DNA of 40,747 bases, taken from positions 1 through 40,747 of the forward strand of contig NZ_CALKTT010000063.1 in NCBI RefSeq assembly GCF_937997535.1, in the 5' to 3' direction. Source of the stretch: an uncultured Campylobacter sp. (lineage in GTDB: Bacteria; Campylobacterota; Campylobacteria; Campylobacterales; Campylobacteraceae). The position numbers and the translations under genes were made by a program. The notes beneath the pieces were generated by a model that was not told where the DNA came from, ran no database searches, and saw only the letters and a program-made list of their open reading frames with translations. Shown here piece by piece: positions 14,640 to 23,113 of the stretch (within the stretch, counting starts at the first letter, position 1; the number at the start of each line of letters is the position of its first letter).

Positions 14640-15956
14640 TTGTATCGCTTCGCTCCGTCGCCCACCGGCGATATGCATATCGGAAATTTACGCGCGGCTA
14701 TTTTTAACTACATCTGCTCTCTACAGGATAAAAGCGGCTTTATTTTGCGCATCGAGGATACCGACACTGCGCGCAATATCGAAGGCAAAGATCAAGAGAT
14801 CATCGAAATTTTAAAGCGATTCGGCATCTCGTGGCAGAGTCTGTATTATCAAAGCAAAAATTTAAAATTTCATCAGCAGTTCGCAGCCAAGCTGCTCTCC
14901 GAAAAAAAAGCGTTTTGCTGTTTTTGCAGCGAGGAGGAGTTGGAGGCTAAAAAGCAAGCCGCCAAGGACGCGGGCGAGGCTTATCGCTACGACGGGCACT
15001 GCGAGCATTTAAGCGACGAGGAGGTGCTAAACTGCGAGAAGCCCTTTACTATCCGCCTTAAAAAACCTGATCACGCGCTGGAATTTACCGACGCGATCAA
15101 GGGCCGTATCGCATTTGAGCCGCAGAATATCGACAGCTTTGTCATAATGCGCGCGGACAAGACGCCTACGTATAACTTCGCCTGCGCCTGTGACGATATG
15201 ATGCAGGGCGTGAACTTCGTAATCCGCGGCGAGGATCACGTCTCAAACACCCCAAAGCAAAACTGGATCCGCCAAAGCCTCGGCTACGACGGCGAGATCA
15301 AATACGCGCACCTGCCGATCATATTAAATTCCGAAGGCAAAAAGATGAGCAAGCGCGAGGATAGCTCCTCGGTAAAATGGCTGCTTCAAAGCGGCTACCT
15401 GCCCGAGGCGATCGCGAACTATCTGATCCTACTGGGCAACAAAACGCCGCGCGAGGTCTTTAGCATGGATGAAGCGGTGGAGTTTTTCGATATCGCTAAA
15501 ATTTCAAAAAGCCCAGCAAAATTTGACGAGGACAAACTCGCCTTTATAAACCGCGAGCATATCAAAAGAGCGAGCGAGCAGCGCCTGGCGGAGCTTTTTG
15601 AGCTCGAGCCGAAATTTGCGCCTTTGATAAAATTTTACACTCAAGAAGCGAGCCTTATCCCGCAGATCAAAGAGAAGATCGCAGCGATCTACGGCGCGAA
15701 AGATATCCCGCAGGAGTGGGCGGCGCAGGCGCAGGCGCTGCGAGAGGCAATCTTAAATTTATTAAGCTCAAACGGCGCACCGGCAGAATTTAATGATTTC
15801 AAAGCGGCGCTTTCGCAGGCTACAAGCTTAAAGGGCAAGAGCTTATTTATGCCGCTTAGGTTTTTACTAACCGGCGCACCTCACGGGCCGGAACTTAGCG
15901 AGCTGTATCCGCTGATCCGCGCCGATTTAAAGGAGATACTCGATGCTACTAAATAG
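14640..15956 (+). CDS. gltX: glutamyl-tRNA synthetase
   Basis: Class I synthetase charging tRNA-Glu. The start is TTG at 14640, with AAAGGA seven bases upstream. No upstream ATG fits, and MYRFAPSPTG is the family N-terminus. Signature HIGH-type motif HIGN is at residues 13-16, KMSKR at 235-239. IRGEDHVSNTPKQ and RIEDTDTARN are the nucleotide and tRNA-Glu recognition blocks. Zinc-type cysteines CCFC (93-96) and YDGHC (117-121) are present. 438 residues. Epsilonproteobacteria usually carry two GltX paralogues, one of which charges tRNA-Gln for amidation; I cannot say which this is. It overlaps the next gene by 14 bases. Confidence 0.94.
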   Translation: MYRFAPSPTGDMHIGNLRAAIFNYICSLQDKSGFILRIEDTDTARNIEGKDQEIIEILKRFGISWQSLYYQSKNLKFHQQFAAKLLSEKKAFCCFCSEEELEAKKQAAKDAGEAYRYDGHCEHLSDEEVLNCEKPFTIRLKKPDHALEFTDAIKGRIAFEPQNIDSFVIMRADKTPTYNFACACDDMMQGVNFVIRGEDHVSNTPKQNWIRQSLGYDGEIKYAHLPIILNSEGKKMSKREDSSSVKWLLQSGYLPEAIANYLILLGNKTPREVFSMDEAVEFFDIAKISKSPAKFDEDKLAFINREHIKRASEQRLAELFELEPKFAPLIKFYTQEASLIPQIKEKIAAIYGAKDIPQEWAAQAQALREAILNLLSSNGAPAEFNDFKAALSQATSLKGKSLFMPLRFLLTGAPHGPELSELYPLIRADLKEILDATK

Positions 15957-16239
15957 CGTATTTTACGGCATTTTAGTGAGTATTCACTACGTGATTCAAG
16001 CTTATATGATGCTAATTTTCGTCGCCTGCGTTTTGAGTTTCATCCGTCCAAATCCGTTCGGTAAATTTTATAAAATCGTCCGCGTCATCTCTGCGCTTAC
16101 TGAGCCTGCGTTTGCGTTGGTGCGTCGCTATCTGCCTACGACTTTCGGCGGATTTGATCTTTCGCCGCTTCTTATCCTACTCGTGCTTAATTTCTTTGAC
16201 AGCGCGATAATCTATATCATCAATAGGACGGTCATTTGA
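15943..16239 (+). CDS. YggT family integral membrane protein
   Basis: 98 residues with two long hydrophobic segments (about 3-33 and 65-93). The motif SFIRPNPFGKFYKIVRVISA followed by LTEPAFALVRRYLPTTFGGFDLSPL is the YggT family signature. The family is linked to envelope, osmotic or division-related functions, without a defined biochemical role. It overlaps the 3' end of gltX by 14 bases and the start of the transglycosylase by four (TTGA), so the three genes are translationally coupled. Confidence 0.9.
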   Translation: MLLNSVFYGILVSIHYVIQAYMMLIFVACVLSFIRPNPFGKFYKIVRVISALTEPAFALVRRYLPTTFGGFDLSPLLILLVLNFFDSAIIYIINRTVI

Positions 16240-17900
16240 AAATATTTCTGAAATTTAGCCTTGTTTTGGGACTGCTGTGCGCCGCAAGTAGCGGTAAAAT
16301 TTTAAGCTACGAACAGATCAAAGACGAGCCAAAATCCCTAGCCAAGGACTATTACATCTATCGCCTAATAGATGAGACGAAATACAACAAAGCGGAGATT
16401 AAAATTTTAAAACAAAGTATCTTTCGCTACAAAGGCAAGCTAAAAGATAAGCTAGATAGAATTTTCGGCGCCATTCGCCCTCCTAAGCGTCCGGATCGCT
16501 GCGCAGGCGTTACCTCCGCCAATATTTTAGATGCAAATTTAACCTGCAAAAAGGCGCGCTCCTATCCAAATTTCATCGCCAAGCTAAGCCCGTCGGTACG
16601 CGAGACGCTCGCTTCGCAGCTTGAAAAGCATCAAGACGCGGCAAGTAGAAACGCCGTAAATTTACTGCGCGGATTTAACGACAAAAATCCGAGCGAGTAT
16701 TTTATGCAGAGCCGCAATGCGCAAAACTACTTTTTATATTATGACTACTTAAAAGGCGCGGGCAAAGACGCTTTGATCGACATCAACGCCGACGCAGCCT
16801 TCGTAAGCGAACTAGCTTCGCAAAAAGGCTTCAAAGCGGTTCTCAACGACGCGCTAATTAACCGCAAATACCCGCACTTGCGCCGCTCGCTTACGGGCGT
16901 CGATCCGTCGGCTGTAGAAAAGGACGTAGCATTTATGCTGGGCGTAAATGCCGTCATGCAGGGCGATGAAGGGGCTGCGCTTGCGTTTTTTAGCCGCGCA
17001 GCAGCGAGCTTTGAAAAGCCTCACGATGTACACAATGCGAAATTTTGGGTATATCTGCTAAACGGAGATCAAAACGTCTTGCGTCAGCTTGCTAGCAGCG
17101 ATTATTACAGCCTCTATGCGCTTTATGCCAAGGAGGTCTTAGGAGATAAGAATTTAAACATCATCATCCCAAATCCCGCTAAAAATTCCATCGAGGGCTA
17201 CGATATCACCGATCCTTTCGCTTGGGTTCGCACGAAAAATAGCGCTGATCAGATGTCGCGCCCACAACTTTTGGAATTTGCTAAAAAATTCGACACCAAG
17301 CAAAGCATCGGCGAGTACTCATACATCATAAATAAAGCAAGCGGCGGCAAGGACAACTTCTATCCGACGCCGTTTATGGAGTATATCGGCGACGGCGATA
17401 ACCGCCGCAAGGCGCTAATTTTGGCGCTCGCCCGCCAAGAAAGCCGCTTCGTGCCCGCATCGGTATCTACGTCGTATGCGCTTGGGATGATGCAGTTTAT
17501 GCCATTTTTGGCTAACGAAATTGGAAAAAAACAACTCAAAATCGACGGCTTTGATCAAGACGATATGTTTCGCCCCGAGATCGCTTACCGCTTCGCCAAC
17601 ATCCATATCGACTGGCTGGAGCGTAAAATTTACAGCCCGGTTTTCATCGCATACGCTTACAACGGCGGGCTCGGGCTCGTCAAAAAGATGCTTCAGCGCG
17701 GCGATATGTTTAATAAGGGCAAATTTGAGCCGTGGCTTAGCATGGAGCTCGTGCCATATGCCGAGAGCAGAGACTACGGCAAAAAGGTGCTCGCAAACTT
17801 CATCATCTACTCGCAGATCCTCGATCCGCGCGCGAAAGTCTCAGTGCAACAGGAGCTGCAAGACCTGCTGATCCCCTCTCGCAGCGATAACTTTCGCTAA
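16236..17900 (+). CDS. slt: soluble lytic murein transglycosylase (Slt-type)
   Basis: Periplasmic enzyme that cuts the glycan strand of peptidoglycan, forming 1,6-anhydro-muramyl ends. 554 residues with signal peptide LKFSLVLGLLCAASSG. A large helical superhelix domain of about 350 residues is followed by a lysozyme-like catalytic domain, with catalytic Glu402 in ALARQESRFVPASVS, then YALGMMQFMPFLA and AYNGGLGLV, all standard motifs. The start is TTG at 16236, overlapping the yggT stop. A promoter of its own is not visible; it is probably expressed with gltX and yggT. Confidence 0.92.
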   Translation: MKIFLKFSLVLGLLCAASSGKILSYEQIKDEPKSLAKDYYIYRLIDETKYNKAEIKILKQSIFRYKGKLKDKLDRIFGAIRPPKRPDRCAGVTSANILDANLTCKKARSYPNFIAKLSPSVRETLASQLEKHQDAASRNAVNLLRGFNDKNPSEYFMQSRNAQNYFLYYDYLKGAGKDALIDINADAAFVSELASQKGFKAVLNDALINRKYPHLRRSLTGVDPSAVEKDVAFMLGVNAVMQGDEGAALAFFSRAAASFEKPHDVHNAKFWVYLLNGDQNVLRQLASSDYYSLYALYAKEVLGDKNLNIIIPNPAKNSIEGYDITDPFAWVRTKNSADQMSRPQLLEFAKKFDTKQSIGEYSYIINKASGGKDNFYPTPFMEYIGDGDNRRKALILALARQESRFVPASVSTSYALGMMQFMPFLANEIGKKQLKIDGFDQDDMFRPEIAYRFANIHIDWLERKIYSPVFIAYAYNGGLGLVKKMLQRGDMFNKGKFEPWLSMELVPYAESRDYGKKVLANFIIYSQILDPRAKVSVQQELQDLLIPSRSDNFR

Positions 17901-18150
17901 GCTAGCGGCGAGCTTGGAGGATGATTTTAAAAAGCGATGAGCAAGGAATTTTAAAAGCCGTCGCTTTAATAAAAGCGTAAAATTTGCCCGCCAAAGGCTT
18001 AGACGGGCAGATCAAAGCGGCGAAATTTTGCCGCGCAAGTAAGCAAAGGCGCTATAAAATCGTGCGAATTTATTTTGACTTCAGTGGTTAAATTTTATCT
18101 CTTGATGCTAGCCAAAGGTTATTTCTGCACTGCACGAAAGGCGGCGCGCC

Positions 18151-18393
18151 ATGCAAATTATCGCGACCGTAGTTCTCATAATAGCCGCCATTTTGTGCGT
18201 ATCGTTATTGAAAGACGAAAAGAAGCGCTCCGCAAATTTAGCGGCTTGTTTGTTTTTTATGGCGTTTGCGTATTGCGTGCAATTCGGCGTAGGGGACGAT
18301 AGCTACGTCCGAGTGGGCGGCGCGGCGCTGATATTGTTTTTTATATTTGCGCTTGCTTTTTTCGAGCTTTATTTCTGGGGTGACGAGCTTTAA
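18151..18393 (+). CDS. small hydrophobic membrane protein, function unknown
   Basis: 80 residues with three hydrophobic stretches (IIATVVLIIAAILCVSLL, AACLFFMAFAYCVQF, ALILFFIFALAFFELYF) and an acidic end WGDEL. The predicted location is the inner membrane. A weak ribosome site (AAAGG) lies about 12 bases before the ATG. It stands alone between two noncoding stretches. I do not recognise a family. The hydrophobic pattern with clean charge breaks favours a real gene over a chance frame, but support is modest. Confidence 0.5.
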   Translation: MQIIATVVLIIAAILCVSLLKDEKKRSANLAACLFFMAFAYCVQFGVGDDSYVRVGGAALILFFIFALAFFELYFWGDEL

Positions 18394-18789
18394 AATTCAA
18401 AATTCATTGAAATTTTAACGCGGCGTTTTGTGAGCGATCAAATTAGCACCCGAGCATAAAATTTTAAGTAGCGTGAAATCAAATCGAGCACTTTCGGCTA
18501 TGGAATTTAAACAGATAAACTATCCGCAGCTTGCCCGCCGCAAAGGCTGCGGCAGGTTTAAATTTAGCCGCTTTTGCGGCCTACTTGCGGCGCTTTAAAG
18601 CTTGGGTATGCAAACCGTCGTTTTAAAATTTCGGCAAGTTTTAAATTTTAAATCCACTCCTCTTTGCCGCTGCGCCGTTTTAGTTAAATTTTAACCGCGC
18701 GGCGCAGAGCTCGCGAGCGCAAGATGATTTAATTTTACGACCTTAACTCCGCGCGAGCTTCTGCGGAATAAAATTTAGCGATCAAATTG
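18394..18789. other. noncoding stretch with RAATTY words and a GC hairpin
   Basis: No gene supported. It contains several AAATTT-type words and a perfect GCCGCA/TGCGGC hairpin at about 18537-18553 without a T-run, so it is not a clear terminator. The region separates convergent genes. Confidence 0.5.
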
Positions 18790-19746
18790 CTATTTGAAAA
18801 GCCCTTTGATCTTGCCGAAAAGCGACTTTTCGCCGCCTGCGGAGGTTGCGTCTTTATGATCTTCTGCGGTGGAATTCTCGCTGTCGCCCTCCATTGTATC
18901 GCCACTGCAAGGGACGGAATTCTCGCTGCTTACCTTCATTGCGCCGCCATCCGCTTCCGTCGCACTGCCGCCGCCCGTTACATCGACGCCGCGCAAGGCA
19001 GAATTCTCTCCGCCCGTAGTATCTCCTCCGCCTGTCTTATCTCGCTCTATCGCCTCGCCGATCTGCTGCGCGGCGATTTCCGCGTAGATCAGCGCGCCCT
19101 GCGTATCGCAATTAAAAAGATTTGAAAACGACTCGGACCTATTCAGATCGATCGGATTGGGCTCAACCACCTCGGTAGCCTCAAGCAGCCCTACTCCAAG
19201 CTCCGCAGCCAAATTTAGCGCGTTTAAAAACACGGGCAAATTCTGCGCATAAAACCCATCTATCGCCTCTTTTATCTCGCCGTCCGCTTCATAATCGCGC
19301 AGCAGTTTCTGCACATTATCGGCGCCAAGATACGCGCCGCAGCAGTAGTTTTCGATGATCTCGCTGTGAATTTCGCCGCTAAACTCCGTTAGAAATTCCG
19401 CCGGCAAAACCTCGCGCCAATCGCTTATGTAAGGTTTAAATTTAAAGCTTTGCGCCGCCAAAAAGCTAAACGCCGTGCCGCGCGTGTAAAAATACTCTCT
19501 AAAATAGCCCTGCGCCACGGCGAGGTGAAATCCGTGCGTTTTATTAAAAATGCCCCCTGTGCCGTACTGCAGCGCCGAGCGGAAGCCGTCCGCGTATTTT
19601 TCTACATAAAATTCATCCATCCCCGCTTCGCGCGCGATTTGGGCGATACTTTCAAAATCTCCCCCCTGCGCGAGCTTTAGCGGCTTAAAATACCACTGCG
19701 AAATTTCATCTTTGCCGATCGCGTGATAGCTTATGTCGTAACCCAC
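18790..19746 (-). CDS. conserved hypothetical protein with a repeat-rich tail
   Basis: 318 residues with no signal peptide. The first 235 residues look like a conserved globular protein: MGYDISYHAIGKDEISQWYF at the N-terminus is a start I have seen in uncharacterised bacterial proteins, followed by TGGIFNKTHGFHLAVAQGYF and WREVLPAEF. Residues 238-305 are low complexity (TGGGDTTGGENSALRG, SSENSVPC, DSENSTAED). The last 12 residues KSLFGKIKGLFK form a short amphipathic basic helix that could be a conserved end separated from the domain by an expanded linker. Ten bases separate the lipoprotein stop from this start, so the two are likely co-transcribed. Function unknown. Confidence 0.75.
   Translation of the reverse strand: MGYDISYHAIGKDEISQWYFKPLKLAQGGDFESIAQIAREAGMDEFYVEKYADGFRSALQYGTGGIFNKTHGFHLAVAQGYFREYFYTRGTAFSFLAAQSFKFKPYISDWREVLPAEFLTEFSGEIHSEIIENYCCGAYLGADNVQKLLRDYEADGEIKEAIDGFYAQNLPVFLNALNLAAELGVGLLEATEVVEPNPIDLNRSESFSNLFNCDTQGALIYAEIAAQQIGEAIERDKTGGGDTTGGENSALRGVDVTGGGSATEADGGAMKVSSENSVPCSGDTMEGDSENSTAEDHKDATSAGGEKSLFGKIKGLFK
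18832..19035. repeat. GAATTC-bearing linker expansion in the 18790 gene
   Basis: Three GAATTC words (about 18872, 18918 and 19000), each encoding E-N-S, are embedded in Gly/Thr/Asp-rich codons. They mirror the ENS units of the ybeY and psd insertions. Confidence 0.6.
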
Positions 19747-19756
19747 CTTCTCTCCT

Positions 19757-20302
19757 TTAATCTTTCAGATCGATCTGCGGCTGCCAATACAGCGACTTTG
19801 AAACTTTACGAAATTTCATCGTGGCGCCCAGATCATTTGAGGTGCGGTAGCTAAGCACCAGCTCGTCCTTATCGCTCTTAGGCGCGGTGATCTTGTAGCG
19901 GCTTGACCACGCGATCTTAAAAAGCTCCTTTTGCAAAAGCGGATCTCCGTCGTGCAGCGGCACTATGTTTGCGTTTGCGCCGTTGATCTGCACCGCGCGG
20001 ATCTGCACTTCTTTAGGATAGGAGGTGAGCAAAAACACCTCGTCTCCAGCGGCGTTTCTAAGCTCGGGCGCGACGGGATTTAGATAGGTCGCCACTGCCA
20101 AATAGCGATCGCCCGCGCGCACCGATTCAAATTTTTGCGTATAAGCAAGAAACTCGTTTTTAAGCGGATCGTGACGGGGATCGTTTGCGGAGCAGGAGTT
20201 TAAAAATAGCGCTAGCACGGCTAAAATAGCGCCCTTTGCCGCAACGCTTAACGAGCCCCTTGCCGCACTGCCTCGCGCGCCGCTAAAATCAAATTTCTTC
20301 AT
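19757..20302 (-). CDS. putative lipoprotein, function unknown
   Basis: 181 residues. A hydrophobic stretch AILAVLALFLNSC gives a lipobox with Cys at residue 37, so the mature protein would be anchored by a lipid. The leader is unusually long (SGARGSAARGSLSVAAKG precedes the hydrophobic part), which may mean N-terminal extension or a later start. The mature part has beta-strand character (RYLAVATYLNP, VFLLTSYPKEVQIRAVQING, YKITAPKSDKDELVLSYRT). No family recognised. It is divergent from mobB and upstream of the conserved hypothetical gene at 18790. Confidence 0.75.
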   Translation of the reverse strand: MKKFDFSGARGSAARGSLSVAAKGAILAVLALFLNSCSANDPRHDPLKNEFLAYTQKFESVRAGDRYLAVATYLNPVAPELRNAAGDEVFLLTSYPKEVQIRAVQINGANANIVPLHDGDPLLQKELFKIAWSSRYKITAPKSDKDELVLSYRTSNDLGATMKFRKVSKSLYWQPQIDLKD

Positions 20303-20366
20303 CGATCTTCCTTTGAAATTTTAGGCGCATTCTAACGAATTTTGCTTTTTAAAAGGCTAAATTCGC

Positions 20367-20372
20367 TACAAT
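20367..20372 (+). promoter_or_regulatory. candidate -10 box for mobB-fbp
   Basis: TACAAT within TTCGCTACAATCTGC, 31 bases before the mobB ATG, with T-rich sequence before it. Confidence 0.4.
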
Positions 20373-20402
20373 CTGCTCATCTTAAAAAGCCGGATTTTAA
20401 AA

Positions 20403-20891
20403 ATGAAAAGACTTGCTATCGCATTTTCAGGCCCTTCCAATAGCGGCAAAACGACGCTAATTTGCAAGATCGCTAAAATTTTTATCGCTAGCGGGCTTCG
20501 GACTGCGATCGTAAAGCACGATCCTGGCGATAAGGCGCGCTTTGACGTAGAGGGCAAGGACAGCGCCAAATTTAGCGAGCTCGGCGCCGAGACCGTCGTG
20601 ATGAGCCCTACGCGGACGAGCTATTTTTCGCAGCGCTGTATGCAGATTGACGAGGTCGTGCGGATGCTCGGAGATTTCGATATCCTGCTCGTAGAGGGGC
20701 TAAAGACGCTGCCGCTGCCGCGCATAAGCCTGTTTCGCGACAAGATCGATCCGGCGTATCTACCATTTTCGGACGCGATCGCTTCAAATTTAAGCGGCGA
20801 ACAGATGGATAAGTTCTGTCGCGTAAATTTCGACATCGACGACGCTGCGGGCATTAGCGAATGGATCTTAAAAAACGCCAAAAAAATGTAA
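20403..20891 (+). CDS. mobB: MobB, molybdopterin-guanine dinucleotide biosynthesis adaptor protein
   Basis: 162-residue P-loop GTP-binding protein. Walker A is GPSNSGKTT (about 10-18). IVKHDPGDKARFDVEGKDS is the typical MobB block after the second strand, and DILLVEGLKTLPLPRISLFR the later conserved segment. MobB helps MobA form the molybdenum-bis-MGD cofactor used by formate dehydrogenase, nitrate reductase and similar enzymes. MobA is not in the window. Nine bases separate it from fbp, so the two form an operon. Confidence 0.9.
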   Translation: MKRLAIAFSGPSNSGKTTLICKIAKIFIASGLRTAIVKHDPGDKARFDVEGKDSAKFSELGAETVVMSPTRTSYFSQRCMQIDEVVRMLGDFDILLVEGLKTLPLPRISLFRDKIDPAYLPFSDAIASNLSGEQMDKFCRVNFDIDDAAGISEWILKNAKKM

Positions 20892-20900
20892 AGGAATAAA

Positions 20901-21749
20901 ATGCAAGAGATCGTAAAATCAATCCAAAATATCGCGTTACAAATCGCCGAGGAGCTGAAATACGCGGACTTCGGCTACACAGATCATCACAACAGCACGG
21001 GCGATACGCAGCTCAAACTCGACGTAAAAAGCGACGCCATAATCGAGGCGGAATTTCGCAAAAACCCGCTCGTACGCGCCCTAATCAGCGAAGAGAAAGA
21101 TGAAATTTTAACGCTGCGAGAGGACGCGCGCCTCATCGTCGCCTACGATCCGCTCGACGGCTCGAGCTTGGTGGACGTAAATTTCGCCGTGGGCTCGATA
21201 TTTGGCATCTACGAGGATGAAATTTCGCCCGCAAGCTTAAAAGCGGCGATCTATTGTATCTACGGACCGCGCCTTGAGATGGTCGTTTGCGAGGACGCGC
21301 CAAAGCTATACCGCCTAAATCGCGAAGGCAAATTTAGCTTCGTAAAAGATCTGCACCTAAACGAAAAGGGTAAACTAAACGCCACGGGTGCGACGCAAAA
21401 GGGCTGGAGCGAGCCGCACCGAAAGCTCGTGCGGGCGCTGTTTGACGAAGGCTACCGCCTGCGATACAGCGGTGCGATGGTAAGCGACCTGCATCAAATT
21501 TTATTAAAAGGCGGCGGACTTTTCAGCTACCCCGCTACCAGCGATCATCCGAGCGGCAAGCTTCGCGTAACTTTCGAAGTGCTGCCGTTTGCGTTCATAT
21601 TCGAGCGCGCAGGAGGCGCCACTAGCGACGGCGCGAACGACTCGCTTTTGGATCTTAAGATTGAAAAAATCCACCAAAGCAGCCCTTGCTTTTTCGGCTC
21701 GAAGTACGAGATCGCGAAGATGCATGAAATTTACGGCGAGAAAAACTGA
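20901..21749 (+). CDS. fbp: fructose-1,6-bisphosphatase class I
   Basis: Hydrolyses fructose 1,6-bisphosphate in gluconeogenesis, the key route to hexoses in campylobacters that lack phosphofructokinase. 282 residues, slightly short for class I. The metal/active-site block is YDPLDGSSLVDVNFAVGSIFGIY (about residues 81-103), preceded by EEKDEI. RYSGAMVSDLHQILLKGGGLF and LRVTFEVLPFAFIFERAGG are the conserved substrate-site regions. Starts AAGGAATAAAATG. Its stop overlaps the start of the next small gene (TGATG). Confidence 0.93.
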   Translation: MQEIVKSIQNIALQIAEELKYADFGYTDHHNSTGDTQLKLDVKSDAIIEAEFRKNPLVRALISEEKDEILTLREDARLIVAYDPLDGSSLVDVNFAVGSIFGIYEDEISPASLKAAIYCIYGPRLEMVVCEDAPKLYRLNREGKFSFVKDLHLNEKGKLNATGATQKGWSEPHRKLVRALFDEGYRLRYSGAMVSDLHQILLKGGGLFSYPATSDHPSGKLRVTFEVLPFAFIFERAGGATSDGANDSLLDLKIEKIHQSSPCFFGSKYEIAKMHEIYGEKN

Positions 21750-21958
21750 TGGCGGATACCGAGGTCGCCGCGCCGCGCGACGTTTACGACGAAATTTTAG
21801 ATAAAAGCTTAGCCGCGCTACAAGCGTGCCAGGCGGAACACAACCTCACCAGCTGCCTGGAGTGCGAGAAGCTGCTAGATTGCGCGGTGCGCGATAAATA
21901 CGTCAAGGCGGTCTATGAGAGCATGTCGCACGGCGCGACGGGGGATTTTTCGTTTTAA
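21749..21958 (+). CDS. small Cys-rich protein translationally coupled to fbp
   Basis: 69 residues. Four Cys occur in ALQACQAEHNLTSCLECEKLLDC, including a CLEC pair, which suggests metal binding or a redox role. The C-terminal YVKAVYESMSHGATGDFSF has the look of a conserved tail. The ATG overlaps the fbp stop by one base (TGATG), so it is almost certainly co-translated. I recall small proteins of this shape in epsilonproteobacteria but no assigned function. Not a shadow frame, since no other gene covers it. Confidence 0.75.
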   Translation: MADTEVAAPRDVYDEILDKSLAALQACQAEHNLTSCLECEKLLDCAVRDKYVKAVYESMSHGATGDFSF

Positions 21959-22360
21959 ATTGCGCTATTGCGATCGCGGAATTTTACCAAGCAGGCTGCT
22001 TAAAGCTCTTGCGTCACGAGGTTTTGCAAAGCGAGCTTGCGCGCAATATCTCTGCAAACCAGGCTGTGGCGTGGAATTTGCTCTGCAATGTGGATTTAAT
22101 CCGATAGCGTGCAAATTTTGCTCTGCAGCATGGAATTTGTCCCGCTGCGAAACGATAAAATTTACGGCGCGTTTAGCTTCGCGGCGGGGTCTGCTCTGCG
22201 GTGCGTCTGTTTTGCAGGCAAGGTTTTGCGGCTGCCGATAAAATTTAAAATGAGGGCGTAGCTAAATTGCAGGCGTGCGGCTAAATTTCAAACGCACATA
22301 CGGTTATTCGGCACGCGGCTAATTGAAGCGGACAAACGTTGATCTCGGGCTCCGCGGTCG

Positions 22361-22454
22361 GATTTTTAAAATTTGCGGATAAAATTTTAAGACAGGCGGA
22401 ACGGCGGGGTTGTATCCTTCGTTGAATTTTTAAAATTTTCGGATAAAATTTTAA
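22361..22454. repeat. short direct repeat around TTTTTAAAATTT-CGGATAAAATTTTAA
   Basis: Two copies about 63 bases apart (22361-22390 and 22424-22454) of a 30-base unit holding two AAATTT cores and a shared CGGAT between them. Confidence 0.6.
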
Positions 22455-22793
22455 AGCGCGAAATTTCGCTTCGCAAAATTTCAGCCGCGATTTACGAGCG
22501 CGGATACGCAAATGTCTGAAATTACGCAGAGCCCCGGCGGGCTAAATTTTACCGCCGCGATCTTAAAATTTACGCGACTAAAACTTACCGACTTGCGCGA
22601 GCCGCCGTTTGTCGCCAATCTTTTGCTAGTTTAAATTTTGCCTTGCAAAATTTAGCTCGCAAACTTGCGGCACAAACGAGACGGCAGATTTTGCCTCGCA
22701 AAATTCTAGCCGCAAAATTTAAAGTGCAAATTTAAATCGCGATCCGCGCATTGAAATTTAAAAGCTAAATTTAAGTGCCGTGCGAATACTCGT

Positions 22794-22985
22794 ATAAATT
22801 TCAAAGCATGAGCATGTAATGCTCGCGTTGAAATTTTGCGACTGAGCGTGTATGTGAATCGCTCGTTAAAATTTCAAAGCCGAGGCGCATGCAACCACAC
22901 ACGTTAAAAATTTTAGAGCCGAAGCATATGCGACTGCTCGCGTTAAAATTTTAAAGCTAAGGCGTATTACGGCGGCGTTTGCATT
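22794..22985. repeat. degenerate 36-41-bp tandem repeat, five units
   Basis: Units begin at 22794, 22830, 22868, 22906 and 22945. Each starts with AAATTT-type sequence, followed in most by a short A/G-rich AGC/GAGGC segment, and ends in CGTT (or CATT). Units are 36-41 bases long and only partly alike in the middle. Repeat and spacer are both variable, so it is not a CRISPR array. Confidence 0.6.
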
Positions 22986-23113
22986 AAATTTAAAAATCGA
23001 TCGGCAGTCGCGCGGAATTTTAGATTGGTCTATTTGCAAAGCCGCGCCCATAGATCTATTCGCAGCATCGCACGCCGAAATTTTAGAGCAGTTTGGGGAA
23101 TGTAAGGAGAGGG

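Larger units (their letters stand above)
21959..23113. other. 1.15-kb noncoding region packed with AAATTT/AAAATTTT words
   Basis: No gene is supported: the open frames are short, Arg/Ala-rich and lack ribosome sites. The stretch is full of RAATTY words spaced by GC-rich sequence, with short degenerate direct repeats (22080-22145, 22361-22454, 22794-22985). Base composition alternates sharply between A/T cores and GC-rich spacers. It lies between the fbp unit and the LysE-type gene on the same strand. Confidence 0.65.

Noticed and set aside
17931..17967. Terminator after slt (AAAGCGA/TCGCTTT)
   Set aside because: Loop of more than 20 bases and no T-run; too weak to call.
21915..22511. Frames of 70-108 codons after the fbp unit
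   Set aside because: Composition is Arg/Cys/Ala-rich, there is no ribosome site, and they are built on repeat words in noncoding DNA.
22794..22985. Possible CRISPR array
   Set aside because: Units are 36-41 bases with no constant repeat and no separate unique spacers, and no cas genes lie nearby; it reads as a degenerate tandem repeat.
23093..23113. Upstream TTG start for the LysE-type gene
   Set aside because: It would place the AAGGAG ribosome site inside the coding sequence; the ATG at 23114 fits better.
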